A stretch of DNA of 62,853 bases from Spirirestis rafaelensis WJT71-NPBG6 (GCA_019359015.1 JAHHID010000040.1:1-62853); one strand, 5' to 3'; positions 37,189 to 47,711 are shown, counted from the stretch's first letter. Numbers and translations: made by a program. Notes: a model not told the origin generated them from the letters alone.

Positions 37189-37812
37189 ATGACAATTGCT
37201 GCTCACCGAGCCGATCGCGTACTACTTTACAGCATTGACTGGCAACAGTTTGAAAATATCCTCAAAGATTTGGGAGAGCATCGAGCTGCACGGATAGCTT
37301 ATGATAACGGCACTTTGGAAATTATGACTCCTTTACCTGAACACGAATATTACAAAGAAGCTATTAGCATTGCAATACAAGATATAGCTGAGGAATTAGA
37401 AATAAATTATGAAAGCTATGGTTCAACTACCTGGAGGCAAGAAAGGAAAATGGCAGGGGTTGAGGCAGATAATTGCTTTTATTTCCAAAATGAAGCTTTG
37501 GTTAGGGGTAGGCTGGATCTAAATTTGAATCAAGATCCACCACCTGATTTAGCACTAGAAATTGATGTTACAAGTAAATCTTTAGATCGCTTTGGGATTT
37601 ATGCTCGTTTGGGAGTACCAGAACTTTGGTGTTACGACTCTGGTGAACTGAAGATTTATCAACTGCAAGACGGGAAATATGTAGAATCACAGATAAGCAT
37701 AGTGTTTCCGAGTTTAGCAATTCGAGAGCTGCCGAAATTAATTGAACAAAATCGCGCGGATGGAAGATTGGCAATTCGTCGTGCAGTACGACAATGGGTA
37801 AGAGGACAATAA
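37189..37812 (+). CDS. Uma2 family (DUF820) restriction-endonuclease-fold protein
   Basis: Start ATG 37189 is preceded by AAAAGG (37175-37180); GTG 37183 is less likely. The product of about 207 residues has the Uma2 pattern: RIAYDNGTLEIMTPLPEHE at the N-terminus, then the nuclease-fold core PPDLALEIDVTSKSLDRFG with catalytic-type acidic residues and the following VPELWCYD. Uma2 proteins are abundant in cyanobacteria and have a PD-(D/E)XK-like fold. Their role is not settled. The C-terminal part (RADGRLAIRRAVRQWVRGQ) is basic. No mobile element flanks it. Confidence 0.9.
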   Translation: MTIAAHRADRVLLYSIDWQQFENILKDLGEHRAARIAYDNGTLEIMTPLPEHEYYKEAISIAIQDIAEELEINYESYGSTTWRQERKMAGVEADNCFYFQNEALVRGRLDLNLNQDPPPDLALEIDVTSKSLDRFGIYARLGVPELWCYDSGELKIYQLQDGKYVESQISIVFPSLAIRELPKLIEQNRADGRLAIRRAVRQWVRGQ

Positions 37813-38051
37813 TGAAGCGATCGCACTCGTGATAGTTCTAAAGGCGATCGCTAATTTTTGGCTAATTAAGCAATAATATGTATGGTATAATATTTTTTAT
37901 TCTTAGTAGTTACTTAGTAGTCCACGAATTCAACTTTGACACGTATAAATATTTTCCGCGTCTCCGTGTCAGCCACGACCCGTCAATTTTGGGTTGGTTG
38001 AGTAGTAATAAGCCCACACCTACAGAAAAACAGATAAATACTTTTAGGTAA

Positions 38052-38351
38052 TTACTGACCCCACTCCAAGGTAATTTCTAGATTTGCCGTAGATGTACCT
38101 TTCACCAGTAAAGCCGTGAGTTTTCCGGATTCAATGGCTATTTCTATACCAAATTTTACAGTGAATCTATCTGGCTTAACTTTGTGCAATGCTTCGGCAA
38201 TTTCCTTAGACAGAGATTCTATCGTGTCGGTTACTTCGCTAAAAGGTCGGGTGGGAAAATTTATTTTGCGATCGCCTATCGCTGTAGCTTCAACTTTGAC
38301 ACTTGTACCATCAGCAAGTTCTACGGAGATTATTCTACTTTGGAGTTCCAT
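38052..38351 (-). CDS. CU044_2847 / trypsin-co-occurring domain 1 protein
   Basis: The 99-residue protein starts with a beta strand VELADGTSVKVEA, a central helix (FSEVTDTIESLSKEIAEALHK split as SEVTDTIESLSKEIAEAL), and ends FTVKFGIEIAIESGKLTALL followed by ANLEITLEW. This fits the CU044_2847 family, a small domain that often occurs beside trypsin-like proteases in predicted conflict or signalling loci. No protease gene is adjacent here; the neighbours are Uma2 and a SWIM protein. Function is unknown. Confidence 0.75.
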   Translation of the reverse strand: MELQSRIISVELADGTSVKVEATAIGDRKINFPTRPFSEVTDTIESLSKEIAEALHKVKPDRFTVKFGIEIAIESGKLTALLVKGTSTANLEITLEWGQ

Positions 38352-38493
38352 GTTGCTTTAACTGGATTACTCTGCTTTTATAACATTCAATCATTGGTAA
38401 TAAATCGTACTAACAAAATAATCAAACTAAAAGCAATTTTGGGTGTAAATAAGAACTATATCTGATATTAGGTCACAAAAGCGTCGAGCTTAT

Positions 38494-39342
38494 TCAACTT
38501 CCTCCTAAGTTCATCGCAGCTAAAACAGCTTTCTGGCTGACATCTTTGTAGACTGTATCCAAATATTTCATTACTACATCGGCAGAAGTTAAATTTGCTA
38601 CATTTTCTTCTTCTTTTGCTAAAGGAATTGACCCCAAAACATCTAACACGGTTTCGCTACTCGATGGCGCAATTACTACTAAAGAAGACTCTAACGGCTC
38701 GTTATATTGCCAGAAAGAGTCAATTTTTAGAGTGTGTTGAGTGTTAGTTGTTAGTTGTTCGTTGTTCGTTCTTTGGGCAGATATTAATTGCGTCTGTTGA
38801 GTATTAGCGCTGCGTAATTGCCGTAAATCGCTGATAATTTGCTCTTTAGTGCGTCCGCGCAATTGAAATAGTACAAACGGATCTTCACTAAAGCGATCGC
38901 CTAATTGATAGTAAATTGCGCCAACATGTTTACACGGATTTGCTTTATCAGGGCAAGAGCATTTACTATGAACATCTGATAAAGTGAAAGGAAAGAGTGA
39001 AAGACCATTGCTAGTAAATACGTCTTCGATATTTTGTGGCATTTCTCCTGCCAAAAGTTTTGCCGCAAAAATCGCTCTTTTAGACATTGTTTCAATCACA
39101 TAACCCCACTCCTCATCGCTAAACGGGTCAAGTGAAAGAGAAACTTTATATGGTTCAACTTCGCTACCTTGGACTTTAGCTAAGACCTTCGCACCTTTAA
39201 ATTCTATGCTGAGAACATTTCCCTGACGAGCATAAGTTCTAGCGCGTTCTAAACGCTTTTTAAAGCGATAAGAATCTAATAAATCAAGCCATCTTTGTGA
39301 CCACCATTCTCGGCTTGCTTGCAGTGTGTCATTAGTCATCAT
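38494..39342 (-). CDS. SWIM zinc finger protein, partner of the SNF2 helicase
   Basis: The 282-residue protein contains a SWIM zinc-finger motif CSCPDKANPCKHVGA (about residues 128-142; CxC...CxH) typical of proteins paired with Swi2/Snf2 ATPases. The N-terminal EWWSQRWLDLLDSYRFKKRL region is conserved in this class. A Gln/Thr/Asn-rich stretch (about 180-212, SANTQQTQLIS... to NTQHTLKI) corresponds to short tandem repeat DNA inserted in frame. It lies directly downstream of the SNF2 gene, so the two likely form an operon and a complex acting on DNA or chromatin-like complexes. ATG 39339 is an alternative start. Confidence 0.85.
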   Translation of the reverse strand: MMTNDTLQASREWWSQRWLDLLDSYRFKKRLERARTYARQGNVLSIEFKGAKVLAKVQGSEVEPYKVSLSLDPFSDEEWGYVIETMSKRAIFAAKLLAGEMPQNIEDVFTSNGLSLFPFTLSDVHSKCSCPDKANPCKHVGAIYYQLGDRFSEDPFVLFQLRGRTKEQIISDLRQLRSANTQQTQLISAQRTNNEQLTTNTQHTLKIDSFWQYNEPLESSLVVIAPSSSETVLDVLGSIPLAKEEENVANLTSADVVMKYLDTVYKDVSQKAVLAAMNLGGS

Positions 39343-39464
39343 GATTTCTTAGTTGCTGGTTGTTGGTTGATAGTTTTTGGTTGTTAATTGTTACTTCTTG
39401 GTTGTCAAAAATTCCTCGTTGCAACCATCCACTATCCAGTAACAACTAACTAATAACCAATTTT

Positions 39465-42400
39465 TCATTCTGCATCTTCGTCTATTATTGCACTGCGGTC
39501 AAGTAGTAGTAAGTTGCGGAGTTGGTCTGTATCCATTTCTGTTAACCACTCTTCACCTGCACCGACAACTTGTTCAGCGAGTTGTTTCTTACTTTCTATC
39601 ATGTCATGAATTTTTTCTTCTAAAGTGCCTGTGCAGACGAATTTATGCACTTGCACATTGCGGGTTTGACCAATCCGAAATACGCGGTCTGTGGCTTGAT
39701 TTTCTACTGCTGGGTTCCACCATCTATCAAAGTGGAAAACATGATTTGCCCGTGTTAAATTAAGTCCTACACCCCCAGCTTTGAGAGAAAGAATCATTAT
39801 TGGTGGTCCTTGGGGGTCGTGTTGAAAACGGTCTACCATTTCCTCGCGTTGTTTTTTGGAGGTGCTACCGTATAAAAAGAAAGTTTCTCGTCCTAATTTC
39901 TTCTCTAAATGGGGTTTGAGTAACTTACCCCATTCCGCAAATTGCGTAAAGATTAAAGCGCGATCGCCTTCTGCTATGGCTTCATCCAACATCTCTTCTA
40001 ACCGCTGCAATTTCCCAGAATTATGCTGTTCTAAAGTATTTTGTTTTAAATATTGGGATGGGTGATTGCAAATTTGTTTCAACTTGATCAGTAAACCCAA
40101 AATCATTCCTCGACGTTGCAATCCTTCTGCTGTTTCAATCTCAGCTAAAGACTCGTCAACAACTTTTTGATAAAGTGTGCCTTGTTCCGCAGTTAAACCA
40201 CAAAATACTGCCATTTCTTGCTTTTCTGGCAAGTCTTGAATAATTTCGCGATCGCTTTTCAGACGACGCAAAATAAACGGCTGCACTAATGAACGCAATT
40301 GTCGCAAAGAAGCCGTATCACCATACTTTTCAATTGGTATCGCAAATCGTCGCTGGAAAAATTGCTTACTTCCTAAATACCCCGGATTGAGAAAATCTAA
40401 AATAGACCACAATTCTTGCAATCTATTTTCTACCGGTGTACCCGTCAAAGCAATGCGAAATGTTGCTTCTAATTGTCGCACTGCTTGCGACTGCTTTGCC
40501 TCCGAATTTTTTACATTCTGCGCTTCATCTAAAACAATTCCTTGCCAAGAAAGGCTTTGTAATGACTTGATATCTCGGTAAACCAGTGAGTAACTAGTAA
40601 TAACTAAATCTTGCTTTTTCACTGCTTCTGCAAACGCTTTACCTTTAGGACGTTTGTCACCGTGATATTGCATAACTTTGAGTGTTGGGGCAAATTTCTT
40701 AACTTCCCGTTCCCAGTTTCCTAACACTGAAGTTGGACACACGAGTAATGTTGGTTTGTCTAACGCTTCTTCTTGTTTAAGGTATAATAAAAAACAAATT
40801 AGCTCGATCGTTTTACCTAATCCCATATCGTCCGCAAGACACGCACCTAAACCCCAACGTTCCAGAAATGCCAGCCAAGCGACTCCTCGTTCTTGATAAG
40901 GTCGTAATTGTCCTTGAAAACTTTCTGGTGTTGCTAAAGGTGCGATCGCCTGATTATTTGTCAGTGCCCCAACTAACTCTTGTAACGCTCCAGACGCTTC
41001 AAAACTAACTACTGGTAATTTTTCAATTGTCTGAGTGTCCCCAGTACTCAAGCGCAAAGCATCTTCCAAAGAAAGCGTCATTTGTTCTTTACGAGAAGCA
41101 AAAAATGTTTGAGCAGTTTTGATATCTTGAGGACGCAACTCTACCCACTCGCCGTTAATTTCCACCAACGGACTATTTAACGCCACCAATCTGTCAAATT
41201 GCGCTTTAGAAATTGTCTGCCCACCAATAGCCAATTGCCACTCAAAATTTAGCAGACTTTGCAAACCCAAACGCCCCTGTTTGTTTGGGGTTTGTGCCAC
41301 GATTTTTAAACCTAATTTGTTAGCAATATCCCCACGGTTCGCCAAACTCGCAGGCAGAATTACCCCCAAACCACTGTCTTCAAAACGCCATGCTACCGAC
41401 TTGATAAACTCATATCCTTGCATTGGAGTGAGACGGCAAAATTCGGGATTTTCTGTTTCCAAACTGGATGCAATTGGCGGGTACAATCGCGAAGCTAAAC
41501 CCAAACCTCGCAAAAACGTTTCTTGAGGCTGTTCAACAGTCCGATTTTTAATAACTAATTGCTCAACTGGATTATGCCAAATCGTTGCTGCATCTACTAT
41601 AAATTCAGGATCGTCAGCCGCTTGCAAATAATAAGCTAACAACCAATCAGCCTCCCCTGATTCCGGAGGACGCAATTGAAAACAAGTGCGAAATAAAGTT
41701 TTTCCCGCCAGTTCGTATTGTACGGGCAAAGTCCAAGTTTTCAGCGCCGCTTCGAGTCTTTCCACTCCTACTGTATCAGCGTTGACTGTTTCAGATACAC
41801 TAGTTAAAGCTTGCAGCCACAACTTTACTGCCGATGGTAGAGATGCCATTATCCTGGCTTCTATTAAAGGTTGGGAACCCACCATTTTACGAACTTGAGT
41901 ATCTATCGTTTGGTGAAGAAATCCCAACAGCAATTCTTGAGGTTGCGAGGGAAATTTTACATGAAGCGGGGAGTTATAAATTTCTCCTTCACCATTCCCC
42001 AGTTCCTTATACATGCGGCAAACCAAAGGCATCTTCGCGGAAAATTTTTCTAGGCGAGTTTGATCGACAGCACTATCAATCAGTGCTTGCCATTTAGCCG
42101 CGATCGCCTCATCTGATTGCCTTTGAATTGTCGGTAAAAATTTCCCTCGCGAGATTAAATCTAAACTCCAACGGGCAATTTGCGACCAAAAGCGCAAATC
42201 TCCTCCCAAAAACGCATCTTCTCCGCTAGCAATACTCAAGGGTAGAGAAGTGAGAAATTCCATTGCTTCGCTTGGGTTGAGACAAAAACCCTCAACGCGC
42301 CAAGGTTGCAAGTATTGTGGAGATTCTGTTTGCTCTCCTAATGTGGCAGAATGCTTTGGAGCGATCGCTATTTCTTCACCACTTTCTAAAATATCAGTCG

Positions 42401-42689
42401 GTAAGGAAATTATTTGCGAGTAAGTACGCAAATTATTAGTAGGATTTGCAACTTTTGCCTTTTTCCCAGTTTTACCCTCACCGACTTGCGGCTGTATGAA
42501 CTTGGCAAGTGCCATGTGACGCGAATTCAACCATTCCACCAATTCCATCGCATCCATAGCCAATGGATGTGATGGGATATCCGTAGCACTTAACGACAAA
42601 TTCACATCGAAAGAATGCCAAGCCTCTCCCCAAACAAATAAACAACCGCCCTGATTTTGCACTAACCAACTACCGTGTAAAATTGCCAT
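39465..42689 (-). CDS. SNF2-family DEAD/DEAH box helicase
   Basis: The 1074-residue protein has an N-terminal SNF2-associated region (about 1-560) and a SWI2/SNF2 ATPase core (about 590-1060). It has Walker A LADDMGLGKTIE (around residue 620), DEAQN for motif II, and motif VI region NPAVENQATDRVFRIGQ. Such enzymes translocate on double-stranded DNA and remodel protein-DNA complexes. The bacterial form with an adjacent SWIM gene is common in cyanobacteria, but its physiological role is uncertain. The gene is preceded by a 733-bp divergent interval to pnp. Confidence 0.95.
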   Translation of the reverse strand: MAILHGSWLVQNQGGCLFVWGEAWHSFDVNLSLSATDIPSHPLAMDAMELVEWLNSRHMALAKFIQPQVGEGKTGKKAKVANPTNNLRTYSQIISLPTDILESGEEIAIAPKHSATLGEQTESPQYLQPWRVEGFCLNPSEAMEFLTSLPLSIASGEDAFLGGDLRFWSQIARWSLDLISRGKFLPTIQRQSDEAIAAKWQALIDSAVDQTRLEKFSAKMPLVCRMYKELGNGEGEIYNSPLHVKFPSQPQELLLGFLHQTIDTQVRKMVGSQPLIEARIMASLPSAVKLWLQALTSVSETVNADTVGVERLEAALKTWTLPVQYELAGKTLFRTCFQLRPPESGEADWLLAYYLQAADDPEFIVDAATIWHNPVEQLVIKNRTVEQPQETFLRGLGLASRLYPPIASSLETENPEFCRLTPMQGYEFIKSVAWRFEDSGLGVILPASLANRGDIANKLGLKIVAQTPNKQGRLGLQSLLNFEWQLAIGGQTISKAQFDRLVALNSPLVEINGEWVELRPQDIKTAQTFFASRKEQMTLSLEDALRLSTGDTQTIEKLPVVSFEASGALQELVGALTNNQAIAPLATPESFQGQLRPYQERGVAWLAFLERWGLGACLADDMGLGKTIELICFLLYLKQEEALDKPTLLVCPTSVLGNWEREVKKFAPTLKVMQYHGDKRPKGKAFAEAVKKQDLVITSYSLVYRDIKSLQSLSWQGIVLDEAQNVKNSEAKQSQAVRQLEATFRIALTGTPVENRLQELWSILDFLNPGYLGSKQFFQRRFAIPIEKYGDTASLRQLRSLVQPFILRRLKSDREIIQDLPEKQEMAVFCGLTAEQGTLYQKVVDESLAEIETAEGLQRRGMILGLLIKLKQICNHPSQYLKQNTLEQHNSGKLQRLEEMLDEAIAEGDRALIFTQFAEWGKLLKPHLEKKLGRETFFLYGSTSKKQREEMVDRFQHDPQGPPIMILSLKAGGVGLNLTRANHVFHFDRWWNPAVENQATDRVFRIGQTRNVQVHKFVCTGTLEEKIHDMIESKKQLAEQVVGAGEEWLTEMDTDQLRNLLLLDRSAIIDEDAE

Positions 42690-43422
42690 TTGCTAACTAC
42701 TGAAATTTTCGTCAAACTAAATTTTGATTTTGGTTATTTTTTCTTTTTACTCGCGCCATAATTTTATTTATTAAATAATATATATACCTCAAAAATACGT
42801 CTGATAATAAATATTAACTATTGATAAATTTTTCTTGTAAATAATCTTAGAATTACATTATTATATACATTTTTGAATTAAAACATAGTAGAATATAGCC
42901 CCAAAAGCAATTTACTTCTAAACTCTAATTTGCATATTTGCAGCTAAATGGTATGAGAATAATTTTGTTGTCAGGGCAGTAGAAGATAGCGCGACAAAAA
43001 AACCGATTCATTTGCACCTATAGGCGTTTTTTGCAGCAAAATGCCAGTTGGTGCAGACTTTGTTTGTCACGATGGTTTCATTGTACAACCAAAGAATGCT
43101 TCCGTTAGAAGTAAGGGTCTGTCATGGCAGCGATGCGGTGACAAAGCGTGAATCAAGGAATTGGGCGCGAGGGCGATGATGTTGAATTTGAGCTTTGAAA
43201 CTAATATACCTTTAATAAGAGTGTAGCAATCGACAAGGTTTGAGACAAAAGCCGCAGGGTAAGAGTTATGTTTTAACGCATCTTATATCAAACAACCGAT
43301 GTATCCCTCATTGCATAAGTACTTGTTTATCTTTGTATGTACGTTCTTGCGCCAGCCCTAGTGCATAAATGTTAGGATTGCCACAGAAAGAGAATAGCGT
43401 GCATAGAAGGAAAAAAAACTGA
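42690..43422. other. Divergent intergenic region, SNF2 operon / pnp
   Basis: 733 bp. The left 200 bp is very AT-rich and probably holds the SNF2 promoter. The part next to pnp is less AT-rich and likely holds the pnp promoter and leader, including the stretch GAAGGAAAAAAAACTGA just before the start. A 95-codon minus frame overlapping the pnp start is a shadow. No repeat was recognised. Confidence 0.55.
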
Positions 43423-45579
43423 ATGGCAGAAGTTGATAAGTCAATATCCTTCGACGGACGGGATATTCGACTGAAGGTTGGCTTACTAGCTCCCCAGGCT
43501 GGTGGGTCGGTCTTGATACAATCTGGGGATACAGCAGTTTTAGTGACAGCTACGCGATCGGCAGGCAGAGAAGGCATTGATTTTCTTCCCCTCACCGTAG
43601 ATTACGAAGAAAGACTGTATGCGGCAGGTAGAATTCCTGGAGGGATAATGAGGCGAGAAGGTCGTCCCCCAGAAAAAACAATTCTGACTAGCCGTCTAAT
43701 TGACCGTCCGATGCGTCCTTTGTTCCCTTCATGGTTGCGGGATGACCTGCAAATTGTAGCAGTAACGCTATCGATGGATGAAGAAGTACCACCTGATGTG
43801 TTGGCGGTTACAGGTGCTTCAATCGCTACTTTGATTGCCCAGATACCCTTTAATGGACCGATGGCAGCAGTCAGGGTCGGTTTGGTAGGAGATGATTTCA
43901 TAATTAACCCCACCTATGCAGAAATTACAGCCAGTGACCTTGATTTAGTCGTCGCAGGTTCGCCGGATGGTGTGATTATGGTAGAGGCTGGGGCAAATCA
44001 ATTGTCAGAACGAGACATTATCGAGGCGATTGATTTTGGCTACGAAGCAGTGCGCGACTTAATTAAGGCGCAGGAAGATTTGATGGCAGAACTGGGTTTG
44101 CAAATGGTGCGACAAGAACCACCAGAAGCAGACTTGACGCTAGAGAATTTTATTCGCGATCGCGCTAACGATGAAATAAAAAAAATCCTGTCACAATTTA
44201 GTTTCACCAAAACCGAAAGAGATACAGCTTTGGATGAGGTGAAGGACAAAATTAAAACAGAAATCGCCGAACTTCCCGAAGAAGATGCAATTCGAGTAGC
44301 CGCAACCGCAAATAGCAAAGCGCTAGGTAACACTTTTAAAGACATCACCAAACAGTTGATGCGGCGTCAAATCGTCGAAGATAACGTTCGCGTTGATGGT
44401 CGCCAACTCGATGAGGTGCGTCCTGTTTCTTGTCAAGTTGGTTTATTGCCTCGACGAGTCCACGGCAGCGGTCTATTTAACCGGGGACTAACCCAGGTAT
44501 TAACTGCTTGCACCCTTGGGACACCCGGAGATGCCCAAAATTTAAACGATGACATGCAAGCAGATCAACAAAAGCGTTATTTGCATCATTACAACTTCCC
44601 CCCTTACTCGGTTGGGGAAACCAAACCTTTGCGTGCACCAGGGCGTCGCGAAATTGGTCACGGGGCTTTGGCAGAGCGATCGCTCTTGCCCGTATTACCA
44701 TCAAAAGAGGAATTTCCCTACGTGATTCGGGTCGTGTCGGAAGTCCTTTCTTCCAACGGTTCCACCTCAATGGGTTCCGTGTGCGGTTCCACCCTAGCTT
44801 TGATGGATGCTGGCGTACCAATTACCAAACCCGTCAGCGGTGCAGCGATGGGTCTGATTAAAGAAGGCGACCAAGTGCGAATCCTCACGGATATTCAGGG
44901 CATTGAAGACTTTTTGGGCGACATGGACTTCAAAGTTGCTGGGACGGATAGTGGAATTACCGCCTTGCAAATGGACATGAAAATCTCCGGTCTTTCCTTG
45001 GATGTTATCGCCCAAGCGGTCAATCAAGCCAAATCAGCTCGATTGCACATTCTGGAAAAAATGCTCACTTGCATCGAGCAACCACGTACCGAAACCTCAC
45101 CTTATGCCCCACGCTTGTTGACCATCAAGATTGATCCAGACATGATTGGTCTAGTGATCGGACCTGGAGGCAAAACGATTAAGGGTATCACTGAAGAAAC
45201 TGGCGCCAAAATTGACATCGAAGATGATGGCACAGTAACGATTTCTGCGGTGGATGAGAATAAGGCAAAGAGAGCACGCAACATCGTCCAAGGCATGACG
45301 CGCAAGCTGCATGAAGGTGATGTCTACGTCGGGCGCGTGACGCGGATTATACCTATCGGGGCGTTTGTTGAATTTCTCCCCGGCAAAGAAGGAATGATCC
45401 ATATTTCTCAACTAGCTGACTACCGCGTTGGCAAAGTTGAAGATGAAGTGGCAGTTGGTGATGAAGTGATTGTGAAAGTGCGCGAGATTGATAATAAGGG
45501 CAGAATTAATCTTACACGCTTGGGTATTCACCCAGATCAAGCAACTGCGGCACGAGAAGCAGCAGCAGTGAATAAGTAA
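43423..45579 (+). CDS. pnp: Polynucleotide phosphorylase
   Basis: The 718-residue enzyme degrades RNA phosphorolytically from the 3' end. It has two RNase PH domains (about 1-230 and 310-540) with an alpha-helical linker, a KH domain (about 555-615; [20 protein letters not shown]) and an S1 domain (about 625-695; [20 protein letters not shown]). FNRGLTQVL and the second-core [15 protein letters not shown] motifs are intact. Length is typical. It is monocistronic, with no rpsO upstream. Confidence 0.98.
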   Translation: MAEVDKSISFDGRDIRLKVGLLAPQAGGSVLIQSGDTAVLVTATRSAGREGIDFLPLTVDYEERLYAAGRIPGGIMRREGRPPEKTILTSRLIDRPMRPLFPSWLRDDLQIVAVTLSMDEEVPPDVLAVTGASIATLIAQIPFNGPMAAVRVGLVGDDFIINPTYAEITASDLDLVVAGSPDGVIMVEAGANQLSERDIIEAIDFGYEAVRDLIKAQEDLMAELGLQMVRQEPPEADLTLENFIRDRANDEIKKILSQFSFTKTERDTALDEVKDKIKTEIAELPEEDAIRVAATANSKALGNTFKDITKQLMRRQIVEDNVRVDGRQLDEVRPVSCQVGLLPRRVHGSGLFNRGLTQVLTACTLGTPGDAQNLNDDMQADQQKRYLHHYNFPPYSVGETKPLRAPGRREIGHGALAERSLLPVLPSKEEFPYVIRVVSEVLSSNGSTSMGSVCGSTLALMDAGVPITKPVSGAAMGLIKEGDQVRILTDIQGIEDFLGDMDFKVAGTDSGITALQMDMKISGLSLDVIAQAVNQAKSARLHILEKMLTCIEQPRTETSPYAPRLLTIKIDPDMIGLVIGPGGKTIKGITEETGAKIDIEDDGTVTISAVDENKAKRARNIVQGMTRKLHEGDVYVGRVTRIIPIGAFVEFLPGKEGMIHISQLADYRVGKVEDEVAVGDEVIVKVREIDNKGRINLTRLGIHPDQATAAREAAAVNK

Positions 45580-46268
45580 TTCGCGCTTTAGGATTTTAGA
45601 TTTTGGATTAATGACAAATCTAAAATCTCTAAGGCGATGCCTTTGCTGTACGCATCGCCGTCAGCATTTTTGAGAACGAGCCAAATAAGACGAACAAGTA
45701 AAATCGCGGCGTTGCGTGTAGAAAGCCTTCCGGAGCCCAGGCTAAATGGAATCAGATGATTTCCCAATCTGGAATAAGGGATTATTGGTGATGGTGGGCA
45801 CTGGAGTTTAGGTTAGTCAGGAGTGCTAAACTGTTGAACAAATCAGATATAAAACTTTGTTAATAATCAATAGTTAGATGTGTCAACTATAAGAACTTCG
45901 TTTTGTACAGAGTAATACTAAGTTGCAATCAATGGTAGAACCCGTCATTGCGTTCGCGTTAGCGTGCGCGGAGCGCTCACGAAACGAAGTGAAGTGAAGC
46001 AATCTCATTGATTATAAGCTACTACGACAGAACGCAACTTAGTATAAGTATTATATTATTAAATAAATTTTTATATTTTATAAGTTTATTGTGGAAAATT
46101 TTATATAGATATCAACTTTAAATGCAATATAACATTTGAATAAAAACATTAAATACAAAACTTATAATGGTAGTTTTAATGAAAAAGATATTTATAACTA
46201 GTAATTTTTATTCAGTTTTATGTGAGTTTTAATTTATTTATATAATAAAGAATCAAAAGCTTATTAAA
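45580..46268. other. Gap with interspersed repeats
   Basis: 689 bp without a gene. The motif GAAAGCCTTCCGGAGCCCAG is at 45720, and a block at 45945-46030 contains GCGTTCGCGTTAGCGTGCGC and ACGAAACGAAGTGAAGTG; both are interspersed-repeat sequences. A related GGAAGGCTTTG unit in inverted orientation lies near 47885. The last 230 bp is very AT-rich. Confidence 0.65.
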
Positions 46269-46541
46269 TTAATCAACTAAAGTTACTTTAACTTCTGCTA
46301 TTTTGACTTCTACATTGCCCCTTCCCTTTTCGGTAACTATGCGAACTTGACCTTGAGTAGGGTGTTCCTTAGCTTTAAAAGTTTTAGAATCATCGGCTGT
46401 TTGAACCGTTTGTGCAACAGGAGCGCTTGCAGTTGTTGAATGTTGCATCTGTGCAGCTACTGGCTTGGCGCTTGCCTCTTTTCCATAACTTACATTTAAA
46501 ATAAAAGCGATACCCAAAATTGCTAAAAACTTGAACTTCAT
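46269..46541 (-). CDS. Small secreted hypothetical protein
   Basis: The 90-residue product has a clear Sec signal peptide (MKFKFLAILGIAFILNVSYG, cleavage likely near EASAKP). The mature part is Thr/Ala/Lys-rich with QVRIVTEKGRGNVEVKIAEV, a possible beta-hairpin. No family is recognised. Start ATG 46541 follows AAGGAGC at about 46548-46554 on the minus strand, a strong ribosome binding site, which supports it as a real gene. It is monocistronic. Confidence 0.65.
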   Translation of the reverse strand: MKFKFLAILGIAFILNVSYGKEASAKPVAAQMQHSTTASAPVAQTVQTADDSKTFKAKEHPTQGQVRIVTEKGRGNVEVKIAEVKVTLVD

Positions 46542-46767
46542 AACTTTAAGCTCCTTGATTTCGTCTCTGATGTAACTTTAAAGCCTGATTCCTCTTAGAA
46601 AATTAATTTAACCTGAGAACTGGTTTAAATTCTGTTACCAGTTTTTAGCAACTTCTAATTTTTTCACAAATCAAAGTGCGCGTAGTAAGCGATTTATCGC
46701 TTACTACAATATATTTAATCTGCCATAAGACATATTTAATTTGTCAGTTGCGTAAGTCTTATTTCAG

Positions 46768-47274
46768 TTAGGAATAGAGTTTAGCCTCCAACTTCTTCAA
46801 AATCCGCTTAGGATCATTCTTATCTCCTTTGAAAAACTTATAAGCTGCAAAACCTGCACCAGCTGCAACAACAGCAGCCCCTCCAGTCATTACACCAACC
46901 CCACCAAGGGCTGCCATAGCAGCACTGTAGGCTGCGGCTCCTGATAATGAACCAATGGCTGTACCTGTACTAGCTACACCAAAAGCACTGACAGCAGCCC
47001 AAGCTGTGCCAACAGCAGCCGCACTTGAGGCAACACCTACTCCGGCTGCAACTCCTAATTTCTTTTTATCTTCAGCATCCATCTGAGCAACAGAAGCAAC
47101 AGATACCAAAGCAGCTGCACCAAGCAAAGCAGCTCCACCAGTTGCCACTGCCAATCCTCCTAACATTCCTAAACCACCCGTAGCTACAGAACCACCCCCC
47201 AACAAAGCCAGGGTTGCATTAGTTGCCGCGCCTCCAGATAGACTGGTGATAGCTACTCCCGTTCCTGCTTTCAT
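46768..47274 (-). CDS. Gly/Ala-rich hydrophobic membrane protein
   Basis: The 168-residue product is dominated by Gly and Ala, with several hydrophobic stretches (GGLGMLGGLAVATGGAALLG, VGVMTGGAAVVAAGAGFAAY) and repeated GTxxxSLSGAAAxxAxxA-like segments at about 5-25 and 105-125. It ends KKLEAKLYS. Function is not recognised; such sequences resemble membrane-active or pore-like helices, which is inference. Its ATG overlaps the stop of a broken upstream gene (ATGA at 47271-47274), showing that it was the second gene of a translationally coupled pair. Confidence 0.6.
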   Translation of the reverse strand: MKAGTGVAITSLSGGAATNATLALLGGGSVATGGLGMLGGLAVATGGAALLGAAALVSVASVAQMDAEDKKKLGVAAGVGVASSAAAVGTAWAAVSAFGVASTGTAIGSLSGAAAYSAAMAALGGVGVMTGGAAVVAAGAGFAAYKFFKGDKNDPKRILKKLEAKLYS

Positions 47275-47711
47275 TCCAAAAGCTCCAGCAAATTGGCATG
47301 TAGAACAACTACAACATCATTTCCCTGCAAGCCACACCCTTTTAAGGGTAATTTAGCCTCTTCAGGACTGTTAGCTGGAATCTTGACTTCATAGCTTTTT
47401 CTTGATCGCAGCGTAACTTTTTGAGTACCGCCTACAATTACTGTTTCATAACCTATAAAAATATGATGTAAGTGCCTTAAAACCTGCCGTGTCGCGTTTC
47501 ATCCCCTGGCTGAAGCACGGAGTACGGCACTATGTGCCTGCTCAAGAGGGGCTTTCACGCTCCCGCCAAGTCTTGGTAATTCATCCTGGGGTTGAAAGTC
47601 CCGCTGTGTCATGGCTAGTGATTTATCTGACTCATCTTCGGGTTGAGAGCCTGAATCTATCATCGCTAGTAATCGCTTTAACTCTTCTTCTTCAAAGTCG
47701 GGCTGTATCAT
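47271..47711 (-). pseudogene. Small gene broken by an inserted repeat
   Basis: A single frame runs from ATG 47711 to TGA 47271-47273 with just one internal stop, TGA at 47499-47501. The first part (MIQPDFEEEELKRLLAMIDS...) holds three LAM-x repeats of 16-17 residues. Then comes a translated repeat (GGSVKAPLEQAHSAVLRASA, about 47500-47580), then the stop, then HHIFIGYETVIVGGTQKVTL and SYEVKIPANSPEEAKLPLKG, ending HANLLELLE. The last part looks like a beta-rich domain, perhaps DnaJ C-terminal-like. The intact gene would have encoded about 115-120 residues. The repeat insertion brought in the stop, so the product is truncated unless read through. Confidence 0.6.
47500..47582. repeat. Inserted interspersed repeat carrying the stop codon
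   Basis: GC-rich block with the hairpin GGCACTATGTGCC (47527-47539), flanked by GCACGGAGTAC and GAGGGGCTTTCACGC. It interrupts the frame of the small gene at 47271-47711. Edges are approximate. Confidence 0.55.
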
